Positions 12,333 to 24,060 of a stretch of 64,000 nucleotides of DNA are shown here, piece by piece. The stretch's first letter is position 1. The number at the start of each line of letters is the position of its first letter. A program made the position numbers and the translations under genes. The stretch lies in the NCBI RefSeq assembly GCF_965638725.1, contig NC_134963.1:6951501-7015500 (forward strand), in the 5' to 3' direction. Origin of the DNA: Aptenodytes patagonicus. Taxonomy: Eukaryota; Chordata; Aves; Sphenisciformes; Spheniscidae. The notes beneath the pieces were generated by a model. That model searched no databases. It was given only the letters and a program-made list of their open reading frames with translations, and had not been told where the DNA came from.

Positions 12333-13071
12333 GTAAAACTGCCTTTACATTACACATGGCGTACTGCTTAGAGGACTTTGAGTGCTGTAAATTAAGTATT
12401 TTCCATTATATTCCATTTCTGAATTGGAGCAACCAATGTATTTCCATTGATAAATACCACTTTCAATATAAATACCACTGCTCTAAAGGAGCAGCTCTGC
12501 AAAGCTGGCCCAGTGGTACAGGGGCAGTAGTGGATGCTCTGTCTGTGCACTCGGGTGGCAGCTTGAGGCTAACTCATACCACTGCCATCAAGTAAATTAA
12601 TTTGAAAATGTTAAGACAACTTCATTTCTGTCTCTTCAAAGGTGCCTGATATGCTTCTTCTAAAAGACGTGGGTTTTCTGCTTGAAAAAGACAGTAAATT
12701 GTAGCTATAACATGCCACAATTATTTTGCAGAGGAAAAAAACCCACTAATTAAGTCATGCAGTAGCAGTCATTGTCCGTTGCAATTTAAATAGTGAGTCC
12801 GAGACCTGACTGGTGGTCGTTTGCAGTTAGGAGCAAAAGCCAGATGGACAAAGGCATGCAGCATTGATTAGCCTTGATAAAGAGCTTTGAAAACTTTGTG
12901 AGAGCAGTGCAATGAAAGTGCAAAAACACTAAAAATAATTAAAATTTGAAAATAAAAGTCGTTTTAGGAATACAAACATGTAATGACAAAAAAAAGGTCT
13001 TTAAAGTTATACTGTTTTTAAAATCTGAATCACTTTGCTCTCGTGCAGTCCATGCTCTCTTGCAGTCCCAA
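12333..13071 (-). other. RHOF: RHOF 3' untranslated region (candidate)
   Basis: AT-rich non-coding sequence between the RHOF stop and the nearest downstream minus-strand AATAAA. The end point is inferred from the hexamer alone. Confidence 0.45.
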
Positions 13072-13236
13072 TCATAACACTGAGCACACTGTCTGTTTCT
13101 TTTGGCGCTTGGCTTTTTTCATGGCATTCAGTGCAATGGTTGTTGCTTCTTTAAAAACATTTTCTATGTTTTCACGACACTTTGCTGAGCACTCCAGATA
13201 AACTTCTGCATTAATCTGCCGACAAGCTGCTTCACC
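13072..13236 (-). CDS. RHOF: RHOF exon 5, C-terminus
   Basis: Acceptor TTTCCAG on the minus strand. Encodes [19 protein letters not shown], the last helix, the polybasic segment and the CSVL prenylation box; TGA at 13074-13072. Confidence 0.95.
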   Translation of the reverse strand, partial: GEAACRQINAEVYLECSAKCRENIENVFKEATTIALNAMKKAKRQKKQTVCSVL

Positions 13237-16200
13237 CTGGAAAGAACAAAAGGTAAGAAAAGATGTAAACCCAATGTATGAGAAAGAAGGTGAGATGGGC
13301 AAGAAAGGGAATTATTTTGTACATCTTTGTATCGTGAGGTCAGGAAGAAAGAAGCTGCCTCTGAGTATAGTGCTAGAGTGTAAATGACATTGGTAATAAA
13401 CTGTGAGGCACTGTTAAATAAGCTAGTTTTTTTTCCTCTATGCCTGGCCTAGCAGTTCAGTGCATTAGAGACTCTGAGATGCAGACTGCTGATAGTGTAA
13501 AAATATTCTCAGTATTAAATTTATTTAAAGAAATGCTAGGGTAGATACTCAAGTGAGGATATGCTGCCTACACAGGGATATTTTTTTCAGGCCTGACCTT
13601 AACTATTATGTGATGTCACCTTTAGTATTGAATGTCACGTGCAAAAGCAGAATCTGGACCAATGTCTTGCTGGTGCACATGCAGGAACCCTAACTTTTGC
13701 TTTGGAGCATCACAATGGCTCAGCCGAAATCCTCGTATACACAAATGGGCGTCTGTGTTTCCCAACCTCACCCAAATGCATGCAACGGGAATAGACTAGA
13801 ATCTAAAAACATTTGCATGCAATCCTGGTTGCGCGAAATCACTACAGACAAAACACAGTGATTTCTTACTTTGCTTGTGATCCTTTTATTGTCATTGCAG
13901 AGTCAGCCCCCAGTTTTGAACACCTGTGAGCCCTGGAGTGTGAATTCCAGGTCTGCAACCCACAGCTCACAAACTCCGCATTTATTCGTTATAAACCCTG
14001 GGAGTGGGGTCACTTGAGCACTCGGGCTTCTATATGGAGGGGGGGTTTCTTCAGCATATTTAAGCAAAGTCTGTCTCCTTCCAGTTGTTTGCAAGCTGCA
14101 GTGCTGGCAGATACTGTTCAGCTCCTTTGTGCCTGGCATTGGAAGCATCACGTCGTGTGACTCAAGATGCCATCAGCTGTAAAAGACTGAGGTAGTGTAT
14201 ATTTAAGGGGAGAAAAACCAAGTGGGAGGGCTCACATAGGAGACAAAGTTTGTACATCATGTGGGCCCTGGAATTTAATTGCATGAGGCCTCAGCAGACT
14301 GGCCAAAAGTGTCTGTTGCTTGCCCTGAACCTCACGTGTGAGTGTGATGAAGGGAGTTACTAATGCAAATGAGGGACAATCTGCAGCTGTTCACAAAGCG
14401 ACAGGACGGGCATCTCATCTCGTGCGCAAGGAAGACAAGCTAAAAGTCCCAGCGTGGTTTAGTGGTGATGCAATTGCAGTTTCTTTTCATGATGTTTAGA
14501 AGAAGTAGTGATTCATTCAAGGTCTTAGTGCACTTAACCTCGTTCTCCGGACTTGTCTCAAACAGTTCGAAAGCTGCTGTTCTTGCTCTGCGATGAGAGG
14601 AGAAGGGTGGCTTTGTAGTTTAAAAAAAAAAAGCAGAAGACCAGAGCAGAAAGGTCTTGTGTGACATGGGACGAGCTGTTCCACCACTGACTGTTTCTCT
14701 TGTACCTAGGACAGCTATGCCTGTCTTGTAACACTAGTTATAAGTCTTGCTGCTTTGTAATACTTAAATTGAAAACATTTGATAATATCTATTTTTTTTA
14801 AGATTACTTTAGAGACTTCAAAGAAAAGCCTCTTATGTTAGAGAAGCCTTGCAGATGCTTTTGCTATTGTCCTTGAAAGGATTTATTTTTAAATAGGGTT
14901 TGCAAAACACATTTTTTCCAGAACAGTCAATATTTTAAATCCTGTAATGTGTATCCTAGCATCTCCAGTCTTTCTCACAATCCTGATCAAGGTACCACTG
15001 ATGGGAGCAACGTATCCTAATAAAAATTAAGGGAGTCCGACAAACTTGTCGAGGCTTACAAATTTGTAACAGTAATAACCCAGCTGTGAAAGGAAACAAG
15101 AATGAGATGTAATAAGCCTAGAAGGTGTAGCTAGTAGTTTCCTTTCAGACATCCCAAGATATGCAAAACAGTCTTCAAATTTCTCTTTACTTTGGTACTA
15201 AAAATGGGTAGTGATTTGGCCACTTCCAAAAAGGACTTACAGAAACCCCGGTTAGTGCTGACTCTCAGTAATTTCTTTACCTGGACACTGTGATCACCTA
15301 ATTTTGGAGTATCCGTGATTGCACTTGTGAGCAATGATGCCACTGAAGTAAGTGTGCTCTATCTCTTGCAAAGAGGACACCACTTTAAATGCACTTGTAT
15401 TTACCTGATTGTAAGTAATGGGCTCCTGCTTAGAAGCCCTGAGTTTGCGCAACTGTTCTTTGTCTTTCCGAAGGTCTGTCTTGCAGCCGATCAGTACGAG
15501 CGGGACGCCTCGGCAGAAGTGATTCACTTCAGGATACCACTGATGGTAGAAAACCAAAACTTTTACATCTGGCTTTTTTTTTCCCCCCCCTGACATCAAA
15601 ACAATAAAGCCAAGGAACAGAACCAGCATTTAATATAGGCTGCAATTTCAGCATTTTGAAAGTCATTAATGTAGTGGTAGGGGCCCAACATGCACTATTT
15701 ACATTACAGAAACATTTAAGTCCTACCCAAAGTCAGTTGCTTTATAACATTTGCCGCTATGCCAAAGAGCTTACTTACCACCTGTTTAAATTCAGAAGAG
15801 CTCCTCTAAGTCATATTTAAAAGCAGAATTTGGACCAAGTCTTGCTTTGTTTTGCTGGTGCTATGTACAGGAATGCTAACTTCTGCTCTGGAGCATTACG
15901 GAAATCCTAGTACAGACAAGTGGTTGCTTACATGTCTCTCCCCTGTAGTTAAATTATGCATGTGATGGAAGTAGACTTGAATCTTAAATGCCTGTGTGCA
16001 ATCTTGGTCGTGTGACATCACTACAGATAAAGCAGCGATTTCACCACTGGTTTGTGATCTTCTTAGTGTACTGCAGAGTCAACCCCAGTTCTGAGCATTT
16101 ACAAGCTGTGGAGAGGTGAGCTCCAGGTCTAAGGTCTGTGACCTGCAGCTCAGTGCATGATGAGTGATCCGTGCATCTACACGCCCAGGCTACAGGACGC

Positions 16201-19200
16201 TAAAAACATCGGCTTTTTTAATCTGACATCCTGTCATATATCAAGCGTATGTAATTAATTTAAAAGGCTGAAGCAATTATGAAAGCCTCTTACCTTAGCT
16301 GCTACATTATCATAGCTAGTAGGGTTCATGACATCGTAACAAATTAACACGACGTTTGTGTTCTGGTAAGAAAGCGGTCGTAGCCGATCATAGTCCTCCT
16401 GCCCTGAAACACAGAAGTTTTGGATAAAAGAAATCTGTCTTTATGTATTCCCATCATTCTGCTTGTTAAAGATACATACTTGAGATCAAGAACAACGGTA
16501 CTATAATTGCATAGACTGAAAGTTTTCCATACTTGTAAAATTCCTTCCCTTAAATGCAGGAGATTCCTCTTCACTGACAAAACTGATGCTTCAGAATATA
16601 AAAGATGTCCTTGGCAAGTTTTAATAAAAAGCCTGCTTTGTCCAACTGCTAAGTAAGTACTTAGAAGCAGTTCTAATCGCTGATTGCCAAGTTGCTGCTC
16701 ACAAGCAAAATCAGCAAAAGGAATTTGACAGTTACCGATTAAAACATTTGCAATTTGGCAGTGGTTCCATTCTCCCAAATACATTTGCACATGCGATGCT
16801 GTGAGGAGAAGAAATACCATATTTGCTAGATGCAAATGCTGAAGTAAAAATCTTAGTGGCAAGCTTGCTTTTCCCAGCTCAGTGAGCTGAGAGGAAGCCG
16901 TGATTAGCACGCTGTGCCTTTAGCACCGCTGCTCACTGTAGCAGCACGCACGTGATTTTACAAGACATGCTGTAACATGAGCCAAGCTTAAGTGGTCTTT
17001 GAAGCAGGACTACACAGCACATCTTAGGGATGCTGCTGAATTCTGGAAAAGCAGGGGATTTGTCATACTTCTGATTAGGGACATTCCACCACGTGATCTG
17101 ACAAGAGGAAGCTAACTTGCTTCAGACCTGTACTCTTCCCCTTGCTGTACATATGACTTAGCAGTAATCACCGTGCTGGGGTCTGAAGGTGTCTTGCTTT
17201 GAGAGATTAAGTTCAAGAAGCAGTAATTACCAGATATAGTTGGCAGCTCAGGGAAGAAAACCAATCTTTTTCATTTGAGATTTTTTCAGAGACTTAATAA
17301 GGAAGAAACCGTGATTTAAGCAGTCTGTAGAAGATCTATTTGCCACCTGAATGCTGCCCCTGGAATCAGGTATGTCTCTGTGATGCACCGAATTTCCAAA
17401 ACGAGAACTGGGAATGCCATTCCTTCCTACGATCACCACAATGTACACACAGCCCAGAAACTGCCCTACAGGGAAGTTACACATCAATACAAACATTTGA
17501 GATATTTCAAATGAAGGGATGCTGAACATTTCAGTGTGCCCCAACTTTGTACCAATTATTCCTGCCCAGGCACCTGGCTCAGTCCCAAGTCACACACTCA
17601 TCACTCTAGCCAACATGCTTGTCTCCAGCTGCAATCTGAAGAATTGCAGATACCAGAAGGCCAATAATTCTACAATACTTTGCCCCCCTCCTTAATTTAA
17701 ACCATGGATCGACATACAGGTTATTACAAGGGAATCCCTACCGGATAAGCCATTACTCACGTTTGCCTGAGATGTTTGTAAAACGGAAATCTCTGTATTT
17801 GAGCTCCCGCAAGAGCAGCATGCTCCATGGGCAAGGTGCAGAACAAAGAAAGATTGATCTCTCAGTGTTTAATCCAGAAATAATAGACAATTGACAAAAT
17901 TATGCATGTTGTATAAACATTCAGAGCAAAGACTGTACTGCTTAGCCCTTCTTATTCTCCCAAATCCACCTACTTGTTTGCAACCAATTTACCATTTTGT
18001 TGCTGAGATAATCCTCTAAATGCATTAAACACATCAGGTGCCAAACCTTTTCTTTTTTCTCCTAACTTCCTCTAGTGTTATGTGCTGTGTATGATTTTCC
18101 CTGTTCAAGTTCATGCCTCTCAGCTTCTACCAATGTAGCTTGTAAAATCAAAAGGTCCTCCAAGTTATTGCTGGCAATTTGTGAGGCGGACAGGACTGTC
18201 CCCTTGGAAGAAATACATTTCGTTTGCTTGGAATTGAACATACAGCTAAAACCATACTCTCCTGGATGGGATAACAGAAGAAGTGTCTTCAAATATGCTG
18301 TATTGCAAGTCAAAAACTATAGATATGCCCCAGTGAACTGCACTTTCATCTTCAAAACCAGCTGTGCAGTTAGGTTTTTTTTAAGCAAACAGAAAATAAA
18401 TGCATGAGAAAATGCTGCTGTATAAAATGCAGCTCCATGCGTATTTGGAATTTCAAATACAGAGCAGAGAACAAGGTATAGCACAGAGACCACAGGGGGA
18501 AGGTTAGATCATAATTGCTTAACTTGTATTATGGTTGGATGATTGCAGTGCTCACTTGGAAGGAGAGGAAGCTATTCTTTAAGAGGGCAGATGCAGTTCT
18601 TCAGTTACTGAGGATGTAACAGGACCCAGATCAAGCTGTGTCTAAACATCGACATCCCTCTCACTGAAAACAATCCTTTTCACCCCCTGTCCTTAAGTGC
18701 TGCTGCTGAAATGCAAGAAAGGGCCTGGGAGACTTTTTCTCTGTAAAGCTGCTCAGTCTGTGGTCAGAGCTAATTTGGCACAGATTTAGGTCTTCTAGTA
18801 GAAGAGTTTTAAAATGAAGGAACAGGGCTGAACCTAACCAGTAACTGAACGTATATACAAAGCCCCCGAGTGTGCTTCCTCAAGCACAGGTAGCCGTTTT
18901 CTTTCCCCGGTTAACAAAAAGCATGCTGTGGAAGAATCGGTCAAATATATGCCTACGTGTGAGCATATCTGTGATTCTCCTCTGCCTTCCTCAATTCATT
19001 GTAGCATCAGAGACCCCGTTTGTTTGTTTGTTTGTTTTTAAAAACTCCATCCAGCTGAATTCACCTAAAATTTGCTACTTCTTTGCAAAGATCACGCTCC
19101 CGCATGCCTCTGTGACATGCTGTGTAACCCACATCACTGCAGTCGGGCCCTATGGCGGGGTGGGACCTCAGGTGATGGTTGAGGGTGAACAGGGGAAGAA

Positions 19201-22200
19201 GTGAAACCACAGGTCTCGGTCTCATGTGCATGTTCACCTCTGTCTGCTCTTCCTCACCCCTTCACCAATTCACCACCGAAGAAATGCCAGCCTGTGCGTT
19301 GCTCAGTCTGTAAAGGAGCTCGGCGCCTATTGCCATTGACGGGAGAGGGTAAACGATAGGTTCAAGACTTGCCAGCCTAGGAGTCTACCAGTATGTGCTG
19401 TCCTAACGTACAGCAGCGCTGTCCATCGCCACGAACCGCCAGTGGGGAAGGAAGAATGTAATATCCTGCCACCCGCTCCAGACCAGCTGACCGCTTCCTA
19501 CGTACGGCCACGTATTGTCTGTAATACTCCACACTTGTGGTTTAGGATCGACGTGGAACCGTGCGATGGCGAGCCCTCACGGGCACACAAAAATGCACCC
19601 GATTCTCTTTGATTTGTTATTCTGCAGGCTCCATGGGAATGCCATAGTTTATTAGCTTGCCAGCTACGTTTTTTCACTACTTAGTTTAAAAAAAATTGGG
19701 AAACAGACATTCTTGGCTGGAATAAAACCAGTAGAAGAGGACACTTGGGGGGGGGCACACTTAAATTAAAAAGCTGGTGGGTTTTCGTCTCCCTCAGGCA
19801 CGCCCTCCCTTTCAAAGTTATGAAAAATTATTCTTGCATGTACCGGCTTTTAAAATGTCTCTTAAGGCCTCAGACTGCCGTGCATCTGTCATTACAGACC
19901 TGAAAAACCCCGCTGGAGGCTTCGTATGTGCTTCCTGCTAGTCAGAGTGAGCACCCACAATGATGAGGCATTACTTCCTCCCCAGCCTTCCCCAGCCCAG
20001 CAGAGCTCTCTTCTTTGGTCTGAGAAAGTCCTGCACTGAGTAACATCAGAAATTGAACCCTGTGTCTGAACTGCAGCTAAAGCATCAACACTGCTCCCTT
20101 AGTATGTAAAAAATTAGAGTTAATTTACCTCTCAATGCCGTTGCCTCTATCGAGCACAGCAAGAAATGGAAACTTTTACTTGAATAAGCAGCTGCAAAGC
20201 CTGTTTGCAGACGAGACAAGTGATATTACAAAGCCTTTACGCATTGCGTTTGTATACCACCAACTTCCTGCAACAGCAAGAGGTGTCTCTGATGAGGAAG
20301 ATAGAGTAGCATAGTACAAAAGTCTCACAAAAAATTGTTACTCTAGCATATTTTAGACTAACTCATTAACTTCATTTGTTACCAAAATTCTTGTCAAGAA
20401 AAAAAATACCTTTTGTAGCTTGAAATGTTTGATTCTTAGGCACTTTGTGTCCTCCTTCAGTAAGTAGGACAAGCGGAAAGTCTCAAGCTGCACACCACTT
20501 GACAATACAAAGAATCCTAACTTTAAACAGCCCACGGAGCTGAACCTGTCCTTTACCTTCCCATGACGCTGAAGTACATGCAGGTCTATTTAGTGTTGCT
20601 CTTAGCAAGATCCTAAAAATACCGAAGTCCTTTCTGCAGTGGGTGCATCATGAAGATCCAGTGACACTTTTTAGAACAGCTTTGCCTTCTCCTCCCCTAC
20701 ACTGCTACATGGCACTTAGCTGAAGTCCTTCACCTCAGAAATGGTTTTACATCCTTTTGATCCCATTTAAATGATTTTATGATAATCTCCATGATTTGGG
20801 AACCTTTCAGATTGAGAAGCAAAACACAAGCGTAAAGCTGTCTTAGGATTTTAAAGAAGAGCAAGACCAACTCAAGCAGGTCAGAAAGTCAGAAGATGAT
20901 TCATAAAATATGGCTGATAAGCTGCACTGATATGACTTCCAGTAGCAAGTTGTGTGTTTAGACTCCTCTTTAAGCTGCAATTGCTGCTGTACACCCACCC
21001 CAGAGCATCATCACCCAGCTGAGAGAGGAATTCCATGAGCTGCCGCTGCGTGATACGACAGAAGCAAGTCAACATAGTGAAACACCAATTCCAAAACTGC
21101 GTCTCTCATGCTGCATCCATGTGGCAGAGGGACAGGAGCTCTCTCGTGTCCTGAACTGGACACTCCCCTTGCTCTTCTCTTGCTGCACTATTTGAACTTA
21201 AGAGGACAGGACACAACTCTTGGCCCTAGTCTAACCCTAATCAGTTTTGTATTATTAAAAACAGGATGGGATTAAAATGTGTGCTCAAGTGAGTTCTTCC
21301 TCTAGCATAACTTCCAGCTTCAGAAAGAGGATGAAAAGCTGCTTGAATTACAGAGTATAACACAGATCTGTAACATAAAACTATGTAAGCAGCTTTGAAA
21401 CAGAACCAAAACTCAAGTCTTTCCCCCTCCCAGGCAAATGCCTTAACCAAGGTGGCAATGCCCCCCCTTTCTTTGCACCTGATAATCTTGATGTGTCTCA
21501 TGCAAAGCAAAAAAATTTAACAGGAAGGGAGGAGACAAATGTCAGCAGCCTCTGGCAACTTGTAGCCTGGTGGCCAGGACACTGTTTTGGGAGGTGAAAC
21601 ATGCTGGGTTTCAAGGTTTCCAGATGAGAGATGGAAAGCAATTGCTCTTTCATGGCAAAGAGCTCTGCCAACTAGGCAACAATGGCATCTCCACTTCCCA
21701 AAGTGTCTTAGAGACACAAAATACACCCCGCTCTTTTCTTCAATGGGGCAGTGCTTTGGTCCAAGACAGTATTTATAGCTGTGAACTAAATGTGGAAGGG
21801 TAGACACTTTCTGCTAAAGTTACATGCCTGAACAAGGAAACAGGGTAAGATAAGCCACCAGCACCCGCTTCAGCGAGCGTTCCCTGGGCTGCTGGTGGCT
21901 GTAGGTCTTGCACAGAGCTGAACTCCCTCCATGACGCAAGGAGCTGGGCACTTATGTCAGGCTTGCAAGAGTTTAGTGCTGCAATACTGAATCTGCCCTA
22001 CCTACCGCCGTCTCTGGATCCAGCCCGTGTTCCTTAAAGCCTGGAAGAGACTCCAAAGGCAAATGTTGGAAGCTGCAGCATGGTGATTTTAAATGAGAGC
22101 CAGCCAAGTATCAAGAACTGTGTGACAGGCAAAAATTTCACACTGACAGCAAACAAACGTAAAAACCCAACAAGTTCACTGTGGCAAGTTCTTTGTGCCA

Positions 22201-23740
22201 ACACACTATATTAAGGAAAGCCCTCTTTGGTTGCTCACACTACATTTCAGCCCTTCTCTTTTCCCTTAAGACTTAAACACAAAAGCCTTGCCATTCAGTA
22301 GAAGCTACATTATCCAAATCACTGGACTCAAGAACAGTAACATCGACACAAGAAGATATATTGGCAAATTGGGTGCTCAGGATCTTACTATACTGCAGTA
22401 AAGATTAGCAATAAAAATCACTTTTAGATTAAAAACCTTTAAAATTATCTATTCAGATATCATGTACAGTATGCAGGAAGGTGTGTTTTATTACTATTAA
22501 AAAACAAATATAGACTGCATTCGGTTCTTATTTGTCTTGATGTAAATTTGGAACATCTCCACAGGCTTGAACTGAAACAGATGATTTACACTGAGCTGAA
22601 ACGGAGCACGTGTCAATTTTAGGGTTTGTTTAGGAACGCAGCTGGATAACAGAGTCTAGGAGCTTTGAATGAAGTTGAACACAAACCATTTCACAAGTTC
22701 CTGAAATGAACCCGAACAAACTACCAGCATTTTCAAATAACTTTTACTGCTACGGCCTTTTTATTTTTAACACAAACCAGACTTTTTCTCCTTCACTATT
22801 CAATCACACATGGCAGGAGATTAAAATATTTTCCTGGTTGACTGTATTATGCTTTGCATCTGGGAACTGGGTTTTAATACCTTCAGATATGTTTGCTATT
22901 TGATGTGACTTTCTTAATAAACTGGGTTGTTAAGATAATGAACGAGTCCATGGCTAGAACTGCCATTAGAGAAGCGACCCTTTTTTTCTGGAAGGCACAT
23001 TTATGCATGCAACAGCGAACGGTTGTCGTTTCGTTTGTACTTTAATCTCTAGCAGTCTTAACCGCGTTATTACGCTAAAAGTATCCTAGTACAAAAGCAA
23101 TTTGAAAATATGTCCAGCTTTACAGTCTTCCAAGTATCAGTCTGGTTTGACACAGCGAAAGCTGCTGGAACAGAAATACGGGCACGTTCACAGGAGCAGC
23201 ATTTTACACCGGTAAAAGCAGTTTCTGCTTATTTGTCTGAATTTATGAAAACCCGGGGGCTGGGTTTGGGCTCCGTCCCAGGCGCGGTCCCATCCCAGCG
23301 GCCTCTCGCAGTTTTGGGATCGGGAAAACGGAAAGTGTGTGAAAAAAACCCTTACCTGCGGTGTCGTACAAATTCAGGGTGACCTCCTTTTTGCCCACCG
23401 TAACGCTGGTAGTATATTTCTCGAAGACGGACGGCGCGTATTGCTGCAAAGGGGGGAGAAGCAGTTCTAGCTAGGGACAAGCAGCTCGCAGCCAGCACCG
23501 GCCGCTTTGCCGGGCGGTCCCCAGCCCCTTCGCGCCCCGGCCAGGCCGGGCCCGGCGGCGGGACAGCCCGCTCACCTCGGGGAAGGCGCCCTTGGCGTAC
23601 ACCATCAGCAGCGACGTCTTCCCGCAGCCGCCGTCCCCCACGATCACGACCTTCACCTCCTTCTTGCCCGACGGGGCGGCCGCGCTGCCGCGGGAGCCCC
23701 CCGCCGCGCCCTCGGGCAGGGCCCCGTTGGCCGCCTCCAT
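13072..23740 (-). CDS. RHOF: RHOF, Rho family GTPase (Rif), complete coding region of 5 exons
   Basis: RHOF (Rif) is a membrane-bound small GTPase that drives filopodia, partly through mDia formins. Five exons join in frame to 220 residues; human RHOF has 211, the difference being a longer Gly/Ala-rich N-terminus. The nucleotide-binding motifs are intact: P-loop GDGGCGKT (residues 35-42), switch II DTAGQE (82-87), CKTD (140-143, the base-specificity motif) and ECSAK (181-185). The Rho insert region ([11 protein letters not shown]) is present. The end CSVL (217-220) is a CAAX box whose final Leu favours geranylgeranylation, and it follows a KKAKRQKK basic stretch. Switch I has Ser (APSVFEKY) where RhoA has Thr37, as in human RHOF. 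RHOD is the closest alternative, but the sequence and neighbours favour RHOF. The start ATG lies in a CpG island. Confidence 0.96.
13641..13975. repeat. Dispersed repeat copy 1, RHOF intron 4
   Basis: This block is colinear with 15817-16155. Shared anchors include AAAAGCAGAAT..TGGACCAA, TCTGGAGCAT-like text, AATCACTACAGA versus ATCACTACAGA, and GCAGAGTCA..CCCCAGTT. Both copies have the same orientation. They look like two insertions of one old repeat family or a local duplication. Confidence 0.75.
15405..15539 (-). CDS. RHOF: RHOF exon 4
   Basis: A 45-codon exon in phase 0 at both ends. Encodes [18 protein letters not shown], the CKTD motif and the Rho insert helix up to EPITYNQ. Donor GTAAAT, acceptor CCATCAG. 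Confidence 0.95.
15817..16155. repeat. Dispersed repeat copy 2, RHOF intron 3
   Basis: Second member of the pair with 13641-13975, about 2.18 kb away and on the other side of exon 4. The copies differ by many substitutions and small indels, so the event is old. Confidence 0.75.
16294..16403 (-). CDS. RHOF: RHOF exon 3
   Basis: Encodes the end of switch II ([13 protein letters not shown]) and [17 protein letters not shown]. Acceptor GTTTCAG, donor GTAAGA. Confidence 0.95.
21390..21462 (-). mobile_element. tRNA-derived SINE head (MIR-like), diverged
   Basis: Read on the minus strand, the block has TTGGTTAAGGCATTTGCCTG, then GGGAGG..AGACTTGAGTTTTGG. This resembles the tRNA-related head of MIR/CORE-type SINEs, which has a box A near TAGTGGTTAGAGCA and a box B near GGGTTCGA. 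Only the head is visible and it is strongly diverged. Confidence 0.45.
21560..21625 (+). mobile_element. tRNA-derived SINE head (MIR-like), diverged
   Basis: GTAGCCTGGTGGCCAGGACA followed by TGGGAGGTGAAACATGCTGG and GTTTCAAGG matches the order of box A, spacer and box B of a tRNA-derived SINE. It lies about 100 bases from an oppositely oriented head. Confidence 0.45.
23356..23443 (-). CDS. RHOF: RHOF exon 2
   Basis: Encodes the effector loop ([16 protein letters not shown]) and the strand leading to DTA; the Gly codon of switch II is split with exon 3. Donor GTAAGG, acceptor TTTGCAG. Confidence 0.95.
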
Positions 23741-24060
23741 GGAGCGGAGCTGGGCCGGGCAGGGCGCAACGCCGTCGGGACGCGGCTCCCCCCAACCGCC
23801 GCCGCGCTCCGGGCGCCCCGCGGCGGGCAGGCGCCGCCCGCGCCCCGCCGGGGATTGGCCGCGCCGCGGGCGCCGGCGCCTCAGGTGCCTCAGGGCCCCG
23901 CCCGGGGCCGCGCCGCCGCCTTACTCCGCGTAACCTCCGGGGCGGCGGGGGGTGCCTCTCCCCGAAGCCCTGAGCCCCCTCACGGGTCTGGGGCGGCCGC
24001 GACATCGGCTCCTCACGGGCGTGCGGCTGCCCAGGGTCACCCGCGGGGCCCCAGCGCTGA
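23480..24060. promoter_or_regulatory. RHOF: CpG-island promoter of RHOF
   Basis: GC-rich, CpG-dense sequence covers exon 1 and about 300 bases upstream on the minus strand. An ATTGG at 23854-23858 reads CCAAT on the minus strand, about 115 bases before the start codon. No TATA box is seen, typical of a dispersed-start promoter. Confidence 0.7.
23576..23740 (-). CDS. RHOF: RHOF exon 1
   Basis: ATG at 23740-23738, then a 26-residue Gly/Ala/Ser-rich lead and [20 protein letters not shown] with the P-loop. Donor GTGAGC. The lead is longer than in human RHOF. This is the only ATG in frame in this exon before the P-loop. Confidence 0.93.

Larger units (their letters stand above)
16404..23355 (-). 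other. RHOF: RHOF intron 2 (about 7 kb)
   Basis: No exon or RNA gene is recognised. It contains tRNA-derived SINE remnants near 21.4-21.6 kb and a short (GTTT)n run near 19.02 kb; open frames here lack family resemblance. Confidence 0.7.

Noticed and set aside
15294-15629. 111-codon minus-strand frame as a separate gene
   Set aside because: It is RHOF exon 4 read through into both flanking introns.
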